A stretch of 64,000 nucleotides of DNA, taken from Curtobacterium sp. ZW137. GTDB taxonomy: Bacteria; Actinomycetota; Actinomycetes; Actinomycetales; Microbacteriaceae. Location: assembly GCF_003762905.1 (NCBI RefSeq), contig NZ_RJKS01000001.1, positions 558,001-622,000 of the forward strand. Reading direction: 5' to 3'. The notes beneath the pieces are model-generated. The model ran no database searches and was not told the origin of the DNA. It saw nothing but the letters and a program-made list of their open reading frames with translations. Shown piece by piece: positions 29,914 to 39,092 of the stretch. The position numbers and the translations under genes are program-made. Each line of letters opens with the position of its first letter. The stretch's first letter is position 1.

Positions 29914-30162
29914 TCAGAGCAGCGCCGCCCGGACGCCCGGCATCGCGACCCACCGCCGCGCGCCGTCGGTCACCACCGTCACGAGCACGCTGTCGCAGTC
30001 CACGCACCGCGCGACCGAGCCCATCGCCGTCCGGTACGTCCGCGCCCGCCCGAGCACGCCGAGCGAACCGCACCCCGCACAGCGCAGCCGGGCCGAGGTC
30101 GCGTCCGGACCGAGGACGTCGGCGAGGTCCCCGGCGAGCGCGTTGCCGTCGAACAGGGTCAT
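29914..30162 (-). CDS. DUF6510 family zinc-ribbon-like protein
   Basis: 82 residues. MTLFDGNALAGDLADVLGPD is the DUF6510 opening. Two Cys pairs (CAGC near residue 30 and CVDC near residue 53) form a likely zinc ribbon. The ATG at 30162 overlaps the ferredoxin reductase stop (ATGA). DUF6510 proteins are typically the third gene of a molybdopterin oxidoreductase / flavoprotein / DUF6510 operon, exactly as here. Possibly a small electron-transfer or assembly partner; not demonstrated. Confidence 0.88.
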   Translation of the reverse strand: MTLFDGNALAGDLADVLGPDATSARLRCAGCGSLGVLGRARTYRTAMGSVARCVDCDSVLVTVVTDGARRWVAMPGVRAALL

Positions 30163-30977
30163 CCGTTGCCTCCGAACCGTTCCGCGCGGACGTCCGTCGT
30201 GTCGTGCCCGCGCTCCCCGAGCCACCGCAGGACCTGCTCGACGAACGGCGTCGAGCCGCAGACGTACACCAGGGCACCGGCGTCCGGCGGGAACACCGCC
30301 GCGGCGAGGGCGTCCCGGGTGAGCCGCCCGACCGGCAGCGTCGGGTCCGGCGCCCGGCGGCTGTACACGATCGCGTCGGTGAACGGCGCGGTGCCGGCGC
30401 GTGCGGCGTCGAGTGTGGACCGGAAGAAGACGTCGTCCGGCGTCCGCACGGCGTAGAGGAGCCGGAACGGGGTCGGGTCCTCGGCCTCGGTGTGCGCGGA
30501 GACCATCGCGGCGAGCGGCACGATGCCCGACCCGCCCGCGATCAGCTGGACGGGACGGGTCGGTGCGGTGGTGTCCGGTCGCCAGACGAACCAGCCCCCG
30601 AGCGGGCCGTGCACGTCGAGGGCGTCCCCGACCTCGACCGCGTCGACCAGGAACGGGGAGACCTCGCCGTCGTCGACGCGGTCCACGGCCAGGGTGACCA
30701 TGGTGGAGTCGCCGGCGGACGCGATCGAGTACGAGCGCGTGGCCTGGTAGCCGTCCTCGGCGGTGAGTCGCAGGTCCAGGTGCTGACCGGGGTCGTTGCC
30801 GGGCCAGGTCGGCACGTCGAGGACGATCCGCCGGGCGGTCGGGGTCTCGGGGGAGACGGCGGCGACGGTCGCGGCGTGCCAGGCCGGCCGTCTGCGGGGC
30901 GGCGCGGACGGTGCGGAGCCGACCCCCGCCTCCAGACCGGCGGTGCCAGGCGGCACGACGGACGAGGGCACCGTCAC
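30159..30977 (-). CDS. Ferredoxin-NADP reductase-type flavoprotein
   Basis: 272 residues from the GTG at 30977. FAD-binding motif YQATRSYSIASAG (RSYS type), a phosphate-binding segment, then the NAD(P)-binding domain with LIAGGSGIVPLAAMVSAHTE and the C-terminal VYVCGSTPFVEQVL. It fits the FNR family, lacking an iron-sulfur domain. GTG overlaps the molybdopterin gene stop (GTGA), and GGAGGAGCGG is 5 nt upstream. It probably passes electrons between NAD(P)H and the adjacent molybdoenzyme. Direction and partner are inferred from the operon. Confidence 0.9.
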   Translation of the reverse strand: MTVPSSVVPPGTAGLEAGVGSAPSAPPRRRPAWHAATVAAVSPETPTARRIVLDVPTWPGNDPGQHLDLRLTAEDGYQATRSYSIASAGDSTMVTLAVDRVDDGEVSPFLVDAVEVGDALDVHGPLGGWFVWRPDTTAPTRPVQLIAGGSGIVPLAAMVSAHTEAEDPTPFRLLYAVRTPDDVFFRSTLDAARAGTAPFTDAIVYSRRAPDPTLPVGRLTRDALAAAVFPPDAGALVYVCGSTPFVEQVLRWLGERGHDTTDVRAERFGGNG

Positions 30978-31582
30978 CAGTACCGCTCCTCCTTCCACGG
31001 GTCACCGTGGAGGTTGTAGCCCGCGTTCTCCCAGAACCCGGGCTCGTCCGAGGACTGCATCACGATCCCGCGCACCCACTTCGCGCTCTTCCAGAAGTAC
31101 AGGTGCGGCACGAGGAGCCGCGCCGGCCCGCCGTGCTCCGGCTCGAGCGGTTCCCCGTCGGCCTCGAACGCGATCCAGGCCTGCCCGTCGAGCAGCTCGT
31201 CGAGCGGCACGTTCGTGGTGTACCCGCCGAAGCTGTGCACCATGCAGTAGTCCAGTGACGTCTCCACGTCCGCGAACAGCTTGTCGAGCGGCACCCCGCG
31301 CCAGGGCATGTCGAGCTTGGTCCAGTGCGTCACGCAGTGGATGTCGACGGTGACGTCCTCGACGCCGAGCGCCCGGACCTCGTCCCACGTCCACTCGTGC
31401 AGGCCCGACTCGGTGCGGATCGAGAAGCTCCAGTCGGTGGGCTCGATGTCCGGTGTGGCTCCGGCGGAGAGCACGGGCCAGTCGCGGACCAGGGTCTGGC
31501 CGGGTGGGATCCGGGACGCGTCGACCGACCCGGCATCGTCGCCCCGCCGTCGTCCGCCGAACCCGCGTGTGAAGCTCGCCAT
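30974..31582 (-). CDS. Sulfite-oxidase-type molybdopterin oxidoreductase
   Basis: 202 residues. The molybdopterin (SUOX/YedY-like) domain is recognised from DIHCVTHWTKLDMPWRGVPL, where the Cys is the expected molybdenum ligand, and from HSFGGYTTNVPLDELLDGQA, HGGPARLLVPHLYFWKSAKW and GFWENAGYNLHGDPWKEERY. No signal peptide or Tat motif is seen, so it is probably cytoplasmic, unlike YedY. ATG 31582 has GGAGG about 11 nt upstream. First gene of the three-gene operon. The substrate is unknown: sulfite or methionine sulfoxide are possibilities only. Confidence 0.9.
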   Translation of the reverse strand: MASFTRGFGGRRRGDDAGSVDASRIPPGQTLVRDWPVLSAGATPDIEPTDWSFSIRTESGLHEWTWDEVRALGVEDVTVDIHCVTHWTKLDMPWRGVPLDKLFADVETSLDYCMVHSFGGYTTNVPLDELLDGQAWIAFEADGEPLEPEHGGPARLLVPHLYFWKSAKWVRGIVMQSSDEPGFWENAGYNLHGDPWKEERYW

Positions 31583-31758
31583 CGCAGCCCGTCCTCCCTG
31601 GACACGCACGCGCATCCGTCGGTCTGATCCTGGCCCCTCCGGGCCACCGGCGTGTAACGGGTTCGTAAACGTTCCGCGGATGCGCGTCACAGGATTCGCC
31701 AGCGACCCCACGGCCCTCTATCGTTCACCGGAACGATTACCAGGAGGGGTCACCCCGA

Positions 31759-33360
31759 ATGCAGCCCATCGTCCAGCCCCCAGAACCCGACCGCCGTCCC
31801 AGCCGCCGCACGCTCCTCACGGGGGCGGCAGGACTCGCCGGTCTCGGCCTGCTCACCCTCACCGGGTGCAGCACCGGCGCGAGCGCGGGCACCGTCAGCA
31901 TCCCCGAGCAGGCGGCCACCGGCGCCGCACGTCGCGGTGGTCGGCTCCGCATCGCCCGGCCGGCGGCATCGGCCGCCGAGACCCTCGACTCCGCCAGCTC
32001 GCTGTCCGCGTACGAGTACCTCGGCGCGCTCTACAACCGCCTCGTGAAGCTCGACGAGTCGGGGGAGACCGTCCCCGACCTCGCTCGCGAGTGGTCCGCG
32101 AACGCCGACGGCACCGTGTGGACGTTCCATCTGCGCCGTGGTGTCCGGTTCCACGACGGATCCCGGTTCAGCGCCGACGACGCCGTCGCGAGCATCGCGC
32201 ACATCCTCGACGAGGCGACGGGCTCCCCGCAGGCCGGCGTCCTCGGTGAGGTGATGACGGCGAAGTCCATGCACGTGGTCGACCCGTACACGCTCCGCTT
32301 CGACCTGACGAAGCCGAACGCCGAGTTCCCGTCGCTCCTGACGGCGTACCAGTGCTACATCGTGCCGGCCGCCGCGGTGGCGACGATCGGCCGCACGGGC
32401 ATCGGCACCGGACCGTTCAAGCTGTCCTCGTTCACGCCGGCCGGTGCCGGCAGCGTCGAGGCGTTCGACGACCACTTCGCCGGACGTCCGGCCCTCGACG
32501 GCATCGACTTCTTCTCCATCCAGGACACGACGGCCCGGGTGAACGCGCTGCTCGCCGGCCAGATCGACCTGATCTCGCAGACGAACCTCGACTTCGCCAC
32601 GGCCCGGGTGGTGGCCGCCTCGGACCGTGCGACGGTCGCCCGCTCGGTGAACGCGCAGTGGTACACGATCCCGATGCTCGCGACGAGTGCCGAGTTCAAG
32701 GACCCGAAGGTGCGGCAGGCGATGAAGCTCGCCTACGACCCGAAGCGGATCGTGGAGACGGCACTGCAGGGGACCGGTTCGCCCGGTTGGGACAACCCGG
32801 TGCCGCCGCAGCTCGCCGCGTTCCTCGACGAACCCCGCGAGTACGACCCGGACAAGGCCAAGAGCCTGCTCAAGCAGGCCGGACGGGAGGGACTGCGCAC
32901 CTCGATCTACACGTCCAGTTACGAGTCGGTCTTCACCCTGCTCGCGGTCGCGTACCGCGACCAGGTGGCGGACGCCGGGATCGACCTGACGGTCCGGAGC
33001 GCGTCCTCCGACTCGTACTACACGCAGATCTGGATGCAGAAGCCGCTGATGGTGAGCTACTGGTTCACCGGCCGGCCGATCGACCAGCTGCTCAACCAGA
33101 TCTTCCGGTCCGGGTCCTCCTACAACGAGAGCGCGTGGTCGAACGGGTCCTTCGACCTGCTCCTGGACGAGGCCCGCGCGGAGATGGACGACGCCAAGCG
33201 GAAGACGCTCTACCAGGACGCCCAGCGACTCGTCGTCGCGGACGGCGCCGACATGACCCCGATGTTCGGCGACCGCCTCGTGGGGCTCTCCCGCGACGTC
33301 GTCAACTACTCGGAGTTCGGCTTCGAGTTCGACTACCTCCGGATCGGACTGCGCCGATGA
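31759..33360 (+). CDS. Peptide/nickel-type ABC transporter substrate-binding lipoprotein
   Basis: 533 residues. A Tat-like SRRTLL start leads to the lipobox LTLTGC (Cys near 37), then the SBP_bac_5 fold: VPDLAREWSANADGTVWTFH, LRRGVRFHDGSRFSADDAVA, and a C-terminal DAQRLVVADGADMTPMFG. This is the DppA/OppA family, tethered outside the membrane to capture peptides. CCAGGAGGGG precedes the ATG. It starts a six-gene operon with overlapping reading frames (31759-39727). Confidence 0.93.
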   Translation: MQPIVQPPEPDRRPSRRTLLTGAAGLAGLGLLTLTGCSTGASAGTVSIPEQAATGAARRGGRLRIARPAASAAETLDSASSLSAYEYLGALYNRLVKLDESGETVPDLAREWSANADGTVWTFHLRRGVRFHDGSRFSADDAVASIAHILDEATGSPQAGVLGEVMTAKSMHVVDPYTLRFDLTKPNAEFPSLLTAYQCYIVPAAAVATIGRTGIGTGPFKLSSFTPAGAGSVEAFDDHFAGRPALDGIDFFSIQDTTARVNALLAGQIDLISQTNLDFATARVVAASDRATVARSVNAQWYTIPMLATSAEFKDPKVRQAMKLAYDPKRIVETALQGTGSPGWDNPVPPQLAAFLDEPREYDPDKAKSLLKQAGREGLRTSIYTSSYESVFTLLAVAYRDQVADAGIDLTVRSASSDSYYTQIWMQKPLMVSYWFTGRPIDQLLNQIFRSGSSYNESAWSNGSFDLLLDEARAEMDDAKRKTLYQDAQRLVVADGADMTPMFGDRLVGLSRDVVNYSEFGFEFDYLRIGLRR

Positions 33361-34397
33361 ACGTCCTCCTCCCCGTCCTCCGCCGCGTCGGCATCGCCGT
33401 GCTGACGGTGGTGCTCGCCTCCCTGTTCGTGTTCCTCGCGGTGCAGGCCCTGCCCGGCGACGTCGCGCAGCAGCTCCTCGGGCAGAACGCCACGCCGGCA
33501 GCGGTCAAGCAGCTGCGCGAGTCCCTCGGCCTCGACCAGAACGTGTGGCTCCGCTACGGGCAGTGGCTCGTCGGCGCGGCGCACGGCGACTTCGGGACCT
33601 CGCTCGTCAGCGGGGAGCCGGTCGCACCGACGCTCTTCACCGCGTTCCGGAACAGCATGCTGATCGCCGTGCCCGCGATGCTCGTCGGCGTGACGCTCTC
33701 CCTGACGCTCGGCGTCGTCGCCGGGGTCCGTCGCGGCCGTCCGAGCGACCGGGTGATCTCGATCGTCAGCCTCGTCGTGATGAGCGTCCCGGAGTTCATG
33801 GTCGCCACCGTGCTCGTGCTGCTCTTCGCGATCGGCATCCCGTTGTTCCCCGCCGTGGTGCTGCGCGGGAGCGACGCCACCGTCGGGGAGCTCCTGCCGA
33901 CGATCTGGCTGCCGATCATCGTGCTGACCCTGGCGATGGCCGCGTACATCGTCCGGACCGCCCGGTCCTCGACGATCGACGTGATGGCGTCCGAGTTCGT
34001 CACCACCGCCGAGCTCAAGGGCCTGACGATGCGCCGAGTGGTCTGGAAGCACGCGGTGCCGAGTGCGCTGCTGCCGACGCTCAACGTCGTCGCGCTGAAC
34101 GTCGCCTGGCTCCTCGGCGGCGTGGTCGTCGTGGAGAACGTCTTCAACTACCCGGGCATGGGCAAGCTGATGCTCGAGTCCGTCTTCAACCGGGACCTGC
34201 CGACGATCGAGGCGATCGCGCTCCTCAGCGCCCTCATCTACGTCATCTGCAACCTCGCGGCGGACCTCGTCGCACTGGCGCTCGACCCGCGGCTCCGCAC
34301 CCGGCAGCGACGGACCCGCGTCCGTCCGCCCGCACGACGGGCCGCACGGGCCGCACGCGTCGCCCGCGCCCGCGCGAACGAAGGGACCGCAGCATGA
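33357..34397 (+). CDS. DppB-type ABC transporter permease
   Basis: 346 residues, six helices. The BPD_transp_1 domain is marked by EFVTTAELKGLTMRRVVWKH then AVPSALLPTLNVVALNVAWL (EAA loop) and NYPGMGKLMLESVFNRDLPT at the end. The ATG overlaps the previous stop (ATGA). The C-terminal tail (about 315-346) is strongly Arg-rich, longer than usual. It pairs with the 34394 permease. Confidence 0.93.
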   Translation: MNVLLPVLRRVGIAVLTVVLASLFVFLAVQALPGDVAQQLLGQNATPAAVKQLRESLGLDQNVWLRYGQWLVGAAHGDFGTSLVSGEPVAPTLFTAFRNSMLIAVPAMLVGVTLSLTLGVVAGVRRGRPSDRVISIVSLVVMSVPEFMVATVLVLLFAIGIPLFPAVVLRGSDATVGELLPTIWLPIIVLTLAMAAYIVRTARSSTIDVMASEFVTTAELKGLTMRRVVWKHAVPSALLPTLNVVALNVAWLLGGVVVVENVFNYPGMGKLMLESVFNRDLPTIEAIALLSALIYVICNLAADLVALALDPRLRTRQRRTRVRPPARRAARAARVARARANEGTAA

Positions 34398-35275
34398 CCG
34401 CCATCGCCCCCCGCTCGCGGAACGTGATCGGTGCCGCCGTCGCACCGTTGCGCTCCTCGACCGCCCTGAGCATCGGCCTCGGCCTCATCGCGCTGCACCT
34501 GGTGCTCGCGATCCTGGCCCCCGTCATCGCCGTGCACGACCCGGTGGCGACGGACTCGACGAACGTCCTCGCCGGCCCGGAGTGGAGCCACTGGCTCGGC
34601 ACCGACCAGTACGGCCGCGACATCCTGTCCCGCACCCTGAACGGCGGCCGGTACGCGCTCCTGGTGACCTTCCTCGCGACGACCATCGCGGTCGCCGTCG
34701 GCACGGTCCTCGGTGCAATCACCGCGTACGCCGACAACTGGTTCGACGAGGTCGTGATGCGGGTCGTCGACGCGCTGCTCAGCGTGCCGTCGATCCTCGC
34801 CCTGCTCGTCGTCGTGACGGTGTTCGACGCCGGGCTCTGGGTGATCGTGCTCGCCGTGACGATCGTCTACGCGCCCGCCGTGACCCGCGTGGTCCGTGGC
34901 GCCGCCCGGACGGTGATCACGCAGGACTACGTCACCGCGGCACGCGCCCGCGGGGAGAAGCCGCTGTCGATCGTGTTCCGCGAGATCCTGCCGAACGTCC
35001 TCGACGTCGTGCTCGTCGAGTACGCGATGCGGGCGTCCTGGATCGTCCTCCTCGTCGCCTCGCTGTCCTTCCTCGGCTTCGGTGCGAACCCGCCGACGCC
35101 GGACTGGGGCCTCATGGTGCAGGAGAACCGCACCGCACTGACCGTCGTGCCGCTCGGCACGCTGGCGCCGATCGTGGCGCTGGCGACGCTCGTGATCGGC
35201 CTCAACCTCGCCGCGGACGGGCTGGCCAAGTCGCTCGGCGTCGACCGTGCCACGCAGGGAGCAACGAGCGCATGA
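34394..35275 (+). CDS. DppC-type ABC transporter permease
   Basis: 293 residues. Typical DppC features: HWLGTDQYGRDILSRTLNGG near the N-terminus, EAA-loop AARARGEKPLSIVFREILPN, and FLGFGANPPTPDWGLMVQEN. Six helices. It overlaps the neighbours on both sides (ATGA). It forms the heteromeric channel with the 33357 permease for peptide uptake. Confidence 0.94.
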   Translation: MTAIAPRSRNVIGAAVAPLRSSTALSIGLGLIALHLVLAILAPVIAVHDPVATDSTNVLAGPEWSHWLGTDQYGRDILSRTLNGGRYALLVTFLATTIAVAVGTVLGAITAYADNWFDEVVMRVVDALLSVPSILALLVVVTVFDAGLWVIVLAVTIVYAPAVTRVVRGAARTVITQDYVTAARARGEKPLSIVFREILPNVLDVVLVEYAMRASWIVLLVASLSFLGFGANPPTPDWGLMVQENRTALTVVPLGTLAPIVALATLVIGLNLAADGLAKSLGVDRATQGATSA

Positions 35276-37053
35276 CCGACCCCAGCACCGACGCGACCGC
35301 GTCGACGACCACGACCGCCGCGGACACGGCCACCGTCCGCGTCGAGGACCTCGCGATCTCCTACGCCGCCGGCCGGACCCAGGTCCCCGTCGTCCGCGGC
35401 GTCTCGTTCACCATCGCCGCCGGCCAGACGCTCGGCCTGGTCGGGGAGTCCGGCAGCGGCAAGTCCACCGTCGCCCGGACCCTCCTCGCGCACCTCCGCA
35501 CCGGCTCCCGGATCGTCGGCGGATCGGTCACGGTCGCCGACCAGGACGTCTTCGCCCTGTCGCCGTCGGCCACCCGGGCGCTCCGCGGCGGCACGGCTTC
35601 CGTGGTCGCCCAGAACGCCGGACAGGCGCTCACGCCCTCGATGCGCGTCGGCGAGCAGATCCGCGAGGCCCTCCGCGCCCACGGCGAGCCCGACGGCCCG
35701 GAGCGGGTCACGGAGCTCGTCCGGCTCGTGCGCCTGCCGTCCCCGGACACGATCAGCCGCCGGTACCCGCACCAGCTCTCCGGCGGCCAGCAGCAGCGCG
35801 TCGCGATCGCGATGGCCGTCGCCGCCCGACCCCGGGTGCTCGTCCTCGACGAGCCGACCACGGCGCTCGACGTCGTCACGCAGGCGGCGGTCCTCGACCT
35901 GGTCGCGGACCTCGGCCGGGAGCTCGGCATGGCCGTCCTCCTCGTCAGCCACGACCTCGGCGTCGTGTCGGCGATGGCCGACGAGATCGCCGTGATGCGG
36001 CAGGGCGAGATCGTCGAGCACCGCCCGACGGCGGCGCTCTTCGCCGACCCGCAGCACGAGTACACGCGCGCCCTGTTGGCCGCGGTGCCGGACGGGACCC
36101 GTCCTGGAGGCGGTGGGCACGCGCCGTCGACCGCGTCCGTCCCCGGGACGGTCGCCGCCAGGGCCACCGGCACCGAGCCTCCCGTCCGCCCCCTGGTGAC
36201 CGCACGGGACCTGGTGGTGCGCTACGGACGCGGCCTGCCGGCCGCCGTCGACGGCGTGTCCTTCGACATCGCACCGCGCGAGACGCTCGCCGTCGTCGGC
36301 GAGTCCGGCAGCGGCAAGTCCACGCTCGCGACGGCACTCGCCGGGCTGGTACCGGCCGAGTCGGGGACGTTCACCTACGAGGGCGGGGCGACCTCGGGGG
36401 ACCTCCGGGACCCGGTCGCCGGACGGAGCACCGCGCTCCGCCGGGCCGTCCAGCTCGTGTTCCAGAACGCGGACACCTCGCTCAACCCCCGGCGGACCGT
36501 CGGCGCCGCGGTGGCGCGGCCGCTGCAACTGTTCACCGGATCGTCGTCGCGTGCGCGGGTCGACGAACTGCTGACGCAGGTGGGGCTCGGGCCGGAGTTC
36601 GCGAACCGCCTGCCCGCCCAGCTCTCCGGCGGTCAGCGTCAGCGTGTCGGGATCGCCCGTGCGCTGGCGGCCGGACCGGAGCTCGTGATCGCGGACGAGA
36701 TCACCACCGCACTCGACGTGCAGGTGCAGGCCGGGATCCTCGGGCTGCTGGCGGACCTGCAGCGTGAGCAGGGGCTGAGCTGCCTGTTCATCAGCCACGA
36801 CCTCGCCGTCGTCCGGGGCGTGGCCGACCGGGTCGCCGTGATGACCGGCGGCCGGATCGTCGAGATCGGCCCGACCGAGCGGGTCTTCGGCGGCCCGAAC
36901 CACCCGTACACGCGGACGCTCCTCGCGGCGACGCTCGAGCCGGGCGTCACCGAGCTGCCGGACGTCGACGACGGCGTGCAGCACTGGCGGAACGCCGACG
37001 GCTGGACCGACCACGGCGACGGCCACCGGATCAGGAACTGGGAGGACGCATGA
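35272..37053 (+). CDS. Fused DppD-DppF dual ABC ATPase
   Basis: 593 residues with two complete ABC domains joined by a linker (about 280-310). Domain 1: Walker A GESGSGKST at about 60, signature LSGGQQQRVAIA, Walker B VLVLDEPTTALD. Domain 2: Walker A GESGSGKST at about 343, signature LSGGQRQRVGIA, Walker B-like LVIADEITTALD. A single polypeptide thus replaces separate DppD and DppF. It energises the adjacent permeases. ATG overlaps the preceding stop (ATGA). Confidence 0.94.
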   Translation: MTDPSTDATASTTTTAADTATVRVEDLAISYAAGRTQVPVVRGVSFTIAAGQTLGLVGESGSGKSTVARTLLAHLRTGSRIVGGSVTVADQDVFALSPSATRALRGGTASVVAQNAGQALTPSMRVGEQIREALRAHGEPDGPERVTELVRLVRLPSPDTISRRYPHQLSGGQQQRVAIAMAVAARPRVLVLDEPTTALDVVTQAAVLDLVADLGRELGMAVLLVSHDLGVVSAMADEIAVMRQGEIVEHRPTAALFADPQHEYTRALLAAVPDGTRPGGGGHAPSTASVPGTVAARATGTEPPVRPLVTARDLVVRYGRGLPAAVDGVSFDIAPRETLAVVGESGSGKSTLATALAGLVPAESGTFTYEGGATSGDLRDPVAGRSTALRRAVQLVFQNADTSLNPRRTVGAAVARPLQLFTGSSSRARVDELLTQVGLGPEFANRLPAQLSGGQRQRVGIARALAAGPELVIADEITTALDVQVQAGILGLLADLQREQGLSCLFISHDLAVVRGVADRVAVMTGGRIVEIGPTERVFGGPNHPYTRTLLAATLEPGVTELPDVDDGVQHWRNADGWTDHGDGHRIRNWEDA

Positions 37054-39092
37054 CCGCGTCGCTGACGGCGATCGGGGTGCCGGACGGCCTGCCGCCGGGC
37101 GTCGCGGTCCGGGACGAGTGGATCCCGATGCCGGACGGTGTCCGGCTGCACACCCGGATCTGGTCGCCCGTGACCGACGACCCCGTGCCCGTGCTGCTGG
37201 AGTACCTGCCGTACCGGCTCGACGACTGGACCGCGCCGCGCGACTCCGAGCGGCACCCCTGGTACGCCGCGCACGGGTACGCCTCGGTCCGGGTGGACAT
37301 CCGCGGGACCGGGTCCTCGGACGGGTTCTTCGACGACGAGTACAGCGAGCAGGAGCTCCGCGACGGCGAGGCCGTGATCGCCTGGCTCGCTGAGCAGCCC
37401 TGGTCGAGCGGTGCCGTCGGGATGTTCGGCATCTCCTGGGGCGGGTTCAACGCGCTGCAGCTCGCCGCCCGCGCTCCCGCCGCACTCAAGGCCATCGTCA
37501 CGGTGTGCTCCACCGACGACCGGTACGACAACGACGTGCACTACGTCGGCGGTGCGGTGCTCGGCATCGACATGGCGGCGTGGGGCGCGACGATGTTCGC
37601 GTTCAACTCCCGGCCGCCCCGGCCCGAGGTCGTCGGGCCGTCGTGGGTGTCCCGGTGGCGTGAACGCCTCGACGCGAACCGGCCGATGACGCCGGTGTGG
37701 CTGTCGCACCAGACGCGCGACGACTACTGGCGGCACGGCAGCGCGTCCGAGGACTACGCCGACATCAGCGCGGCGGTGCTCGCGGTCGGCGGGTGGGCGG
37801 ACCCCTACCGGGACGCGGTGCTCCGGCTCGTGGAGCACGTCGACGCCCCGGTCAAGGGGATCGTCGGGCCGTGGTCGCACCAGTACCCGGACCGCGGACT
37901 CGCGCCGGGGCCGTCGATCGGCTTCCTGCAGGAGTCCCTCCGATGGTGGGACCGGTGGCTCCGCGGGGTCGACACCGGCGTCGAGCAGGAGCCCGCGCTC
38001 CGGGCGTGGATCAACGACCCCGAGCCGCCCGCGTCGTACTACGCCGAGCGGACCGGTCGCTGGGTCGGCGCGACCGCCTGGCCGTCGACGTCCACCGAGC
38101 CGCGCGTGCTCGCCCTGGACGCACTCCGCGGCGGCCGGGACGGCGCCCTCGTCGTGGCTTCGCCCGAGGAGACCGGCGCCGACGCGGGCCGCTTCTTCCC
38201 GTTCGGCAACGCCACCGACCTGCCGCCGGACCAGCGCGCCGAGGACGGCCGGTCCGTCTGCTTCGACCTGCCCGTCGAGGAGTCGTTCGACCTGCTGGGC
38301 AACGTCCTGGTCGACCTGTCGGTGACCAGTGACCAGCCGCGCGCGACCGTGACCGTGCGGCTCTGCGACGTCGCGCCGGACGGCAGCTCCACGCTCGTCA
38401 CCCGTGGGGTGCTGAACGCTGCGCGTCGGAACGGGATGGACCGCGACGACCCGCTCGAACCCGGCACGTCGACCGTGCTGCCCGTGCGACTCGTCTCGAC
38501 CGGGCACCGGTTCCTCGCCGGGCACCGCCTGCGCCTCGCGGTGTCGACGTCGTACTGGCCGTGGGTCTGGCCGCACGGGGTCGCCGCGGCACTCGTGGTC
38601 GACCCCGCGGCGAGTTCGGTCACGCTGCCGGTGTGGCACGGCGACCCCGCGGCGGACGCCGGCATCCGCTTCGAGGACCCGGTCCGTTCGACGCCGCTGG
38701 CGATCACCCGGATCGAGCCGACGGAACCGCTGCCGCAGCGCACGGTCACGCACGACGTCGAGACGGGGGAGTGGACGCTCGACGTCGACCCCGGCTACGG
38801 CGGCGGACGCGTGTACCCGGACGGGCTGGTGTTCAGCGAGGACGCCCGCGAGACCTACCGGATCCGCTCCGGGGACCCGACGTCCGCCAGTGCGGCGTCC
38901 CGGTGGGCGATCGGGCTGTCACAGGACACCTGGGCGGCACGGCTCGAGACCACCTCGTCCGTCACCGCGTCCGCCGAGGCGTTCTCGGTCGTGAACACCG
39001 TGCGGGCCTGGGCCCGGGACGGGGTGGACGCCGCCGAGGAGCTCGTCGCCGAGCACACCTTCCGCGACGAGGTGCCCCGGGAGTCCGCGTGA
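37050..39092 (+). CDS. CocE/NonD (X-Pro dipeptidyl-peptidase-type) serine hydrolase
   Basis: 680 residues. N-terminal alpha/beta hydrolase with nucleophile Ser129 in FGISWGGFN, the acid in GGWADPYRD (about 250) and the His in VGPWSHQYPD (about 277), interrupted by a helical cap. A C-terminal jelly-roll domain (about 400-640, PepX_C) includes VDLSVTSDQPRATVTVRLCD and HRLRLAVSTSYWPW. This is the S15/CocE family, which cleaves after Pro or hydrolyses esters. No signal peptide, so it is cytoplasmic. Embedded in a peptide-import operon, it most likely hydrolyses the imported peptides. ATGA overlap at both ends or nearly so. Confidence 0.92.
   Translation: MTASLTAIGVPDGLPPGVAVRDEWIPMPDGVRLHTRIWSPVTDDPVPVLLEYLPYRLDDWTAPRDSERHPWYAAHGYASVRVDIRGTGSSDGFFDDEYSEQELRDGEAVIAWLAEQPWSSGAVGMFGISWGGFNALQLAARAPAALKAIVTVCSTDDRYDNDVHYVGGAVLGIDMAAWGATMFAFNSRPPRPEVVGPSWVSRWRERLDANRPMTPVWLSHQTRDDYWRHGSASEDYADISAAVLAVGGWADPYRDAVLRLVEHVDAPVKGIVGPWSHQYPDRGLAPGPSIGFLQESLRWWDRWLRGVDTGVEQEPALRAWINDPEPPASYYAERTGRWVGATAWPSTSTEPRVLALDALRGGRDGALVVASPEETGADAGRFFPFGNATDLPPDQRAEDGRSVCFDLPVEESFDLLGNVLVDLSVTSDQPRATVTVRLCDVAPDGSSTLVTRGVLNAARRNGMDRDDPLEPGTSTVLPVRLVSTGHRFLAGHRLRLAVSTSYWPWVWPHGVAAALVVDPAASSVTLPVWHGDPAADAGIRFEDPVRSTPLAITRIEPTEPLPQRTVTHDVETGEWTLDVDPGYGGGRVYPDGLVFSEDARETYRIRSGDPTSASAASRWAIGLSQDTWAARLETTSSVTASAEAFSVVNTVRAWARDGVDAAEELVAEHTFRDEVPRESA

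Noticed and set aside
31735..31758. GGGGTCACCCC before the peptide-binding protein as another regulon operator
   Set aside because: It lacks the 5-bp spacer and half-site order (GGGGT-CACCCC) and overlaps the ribosome site; the operon does not fit the regulon.
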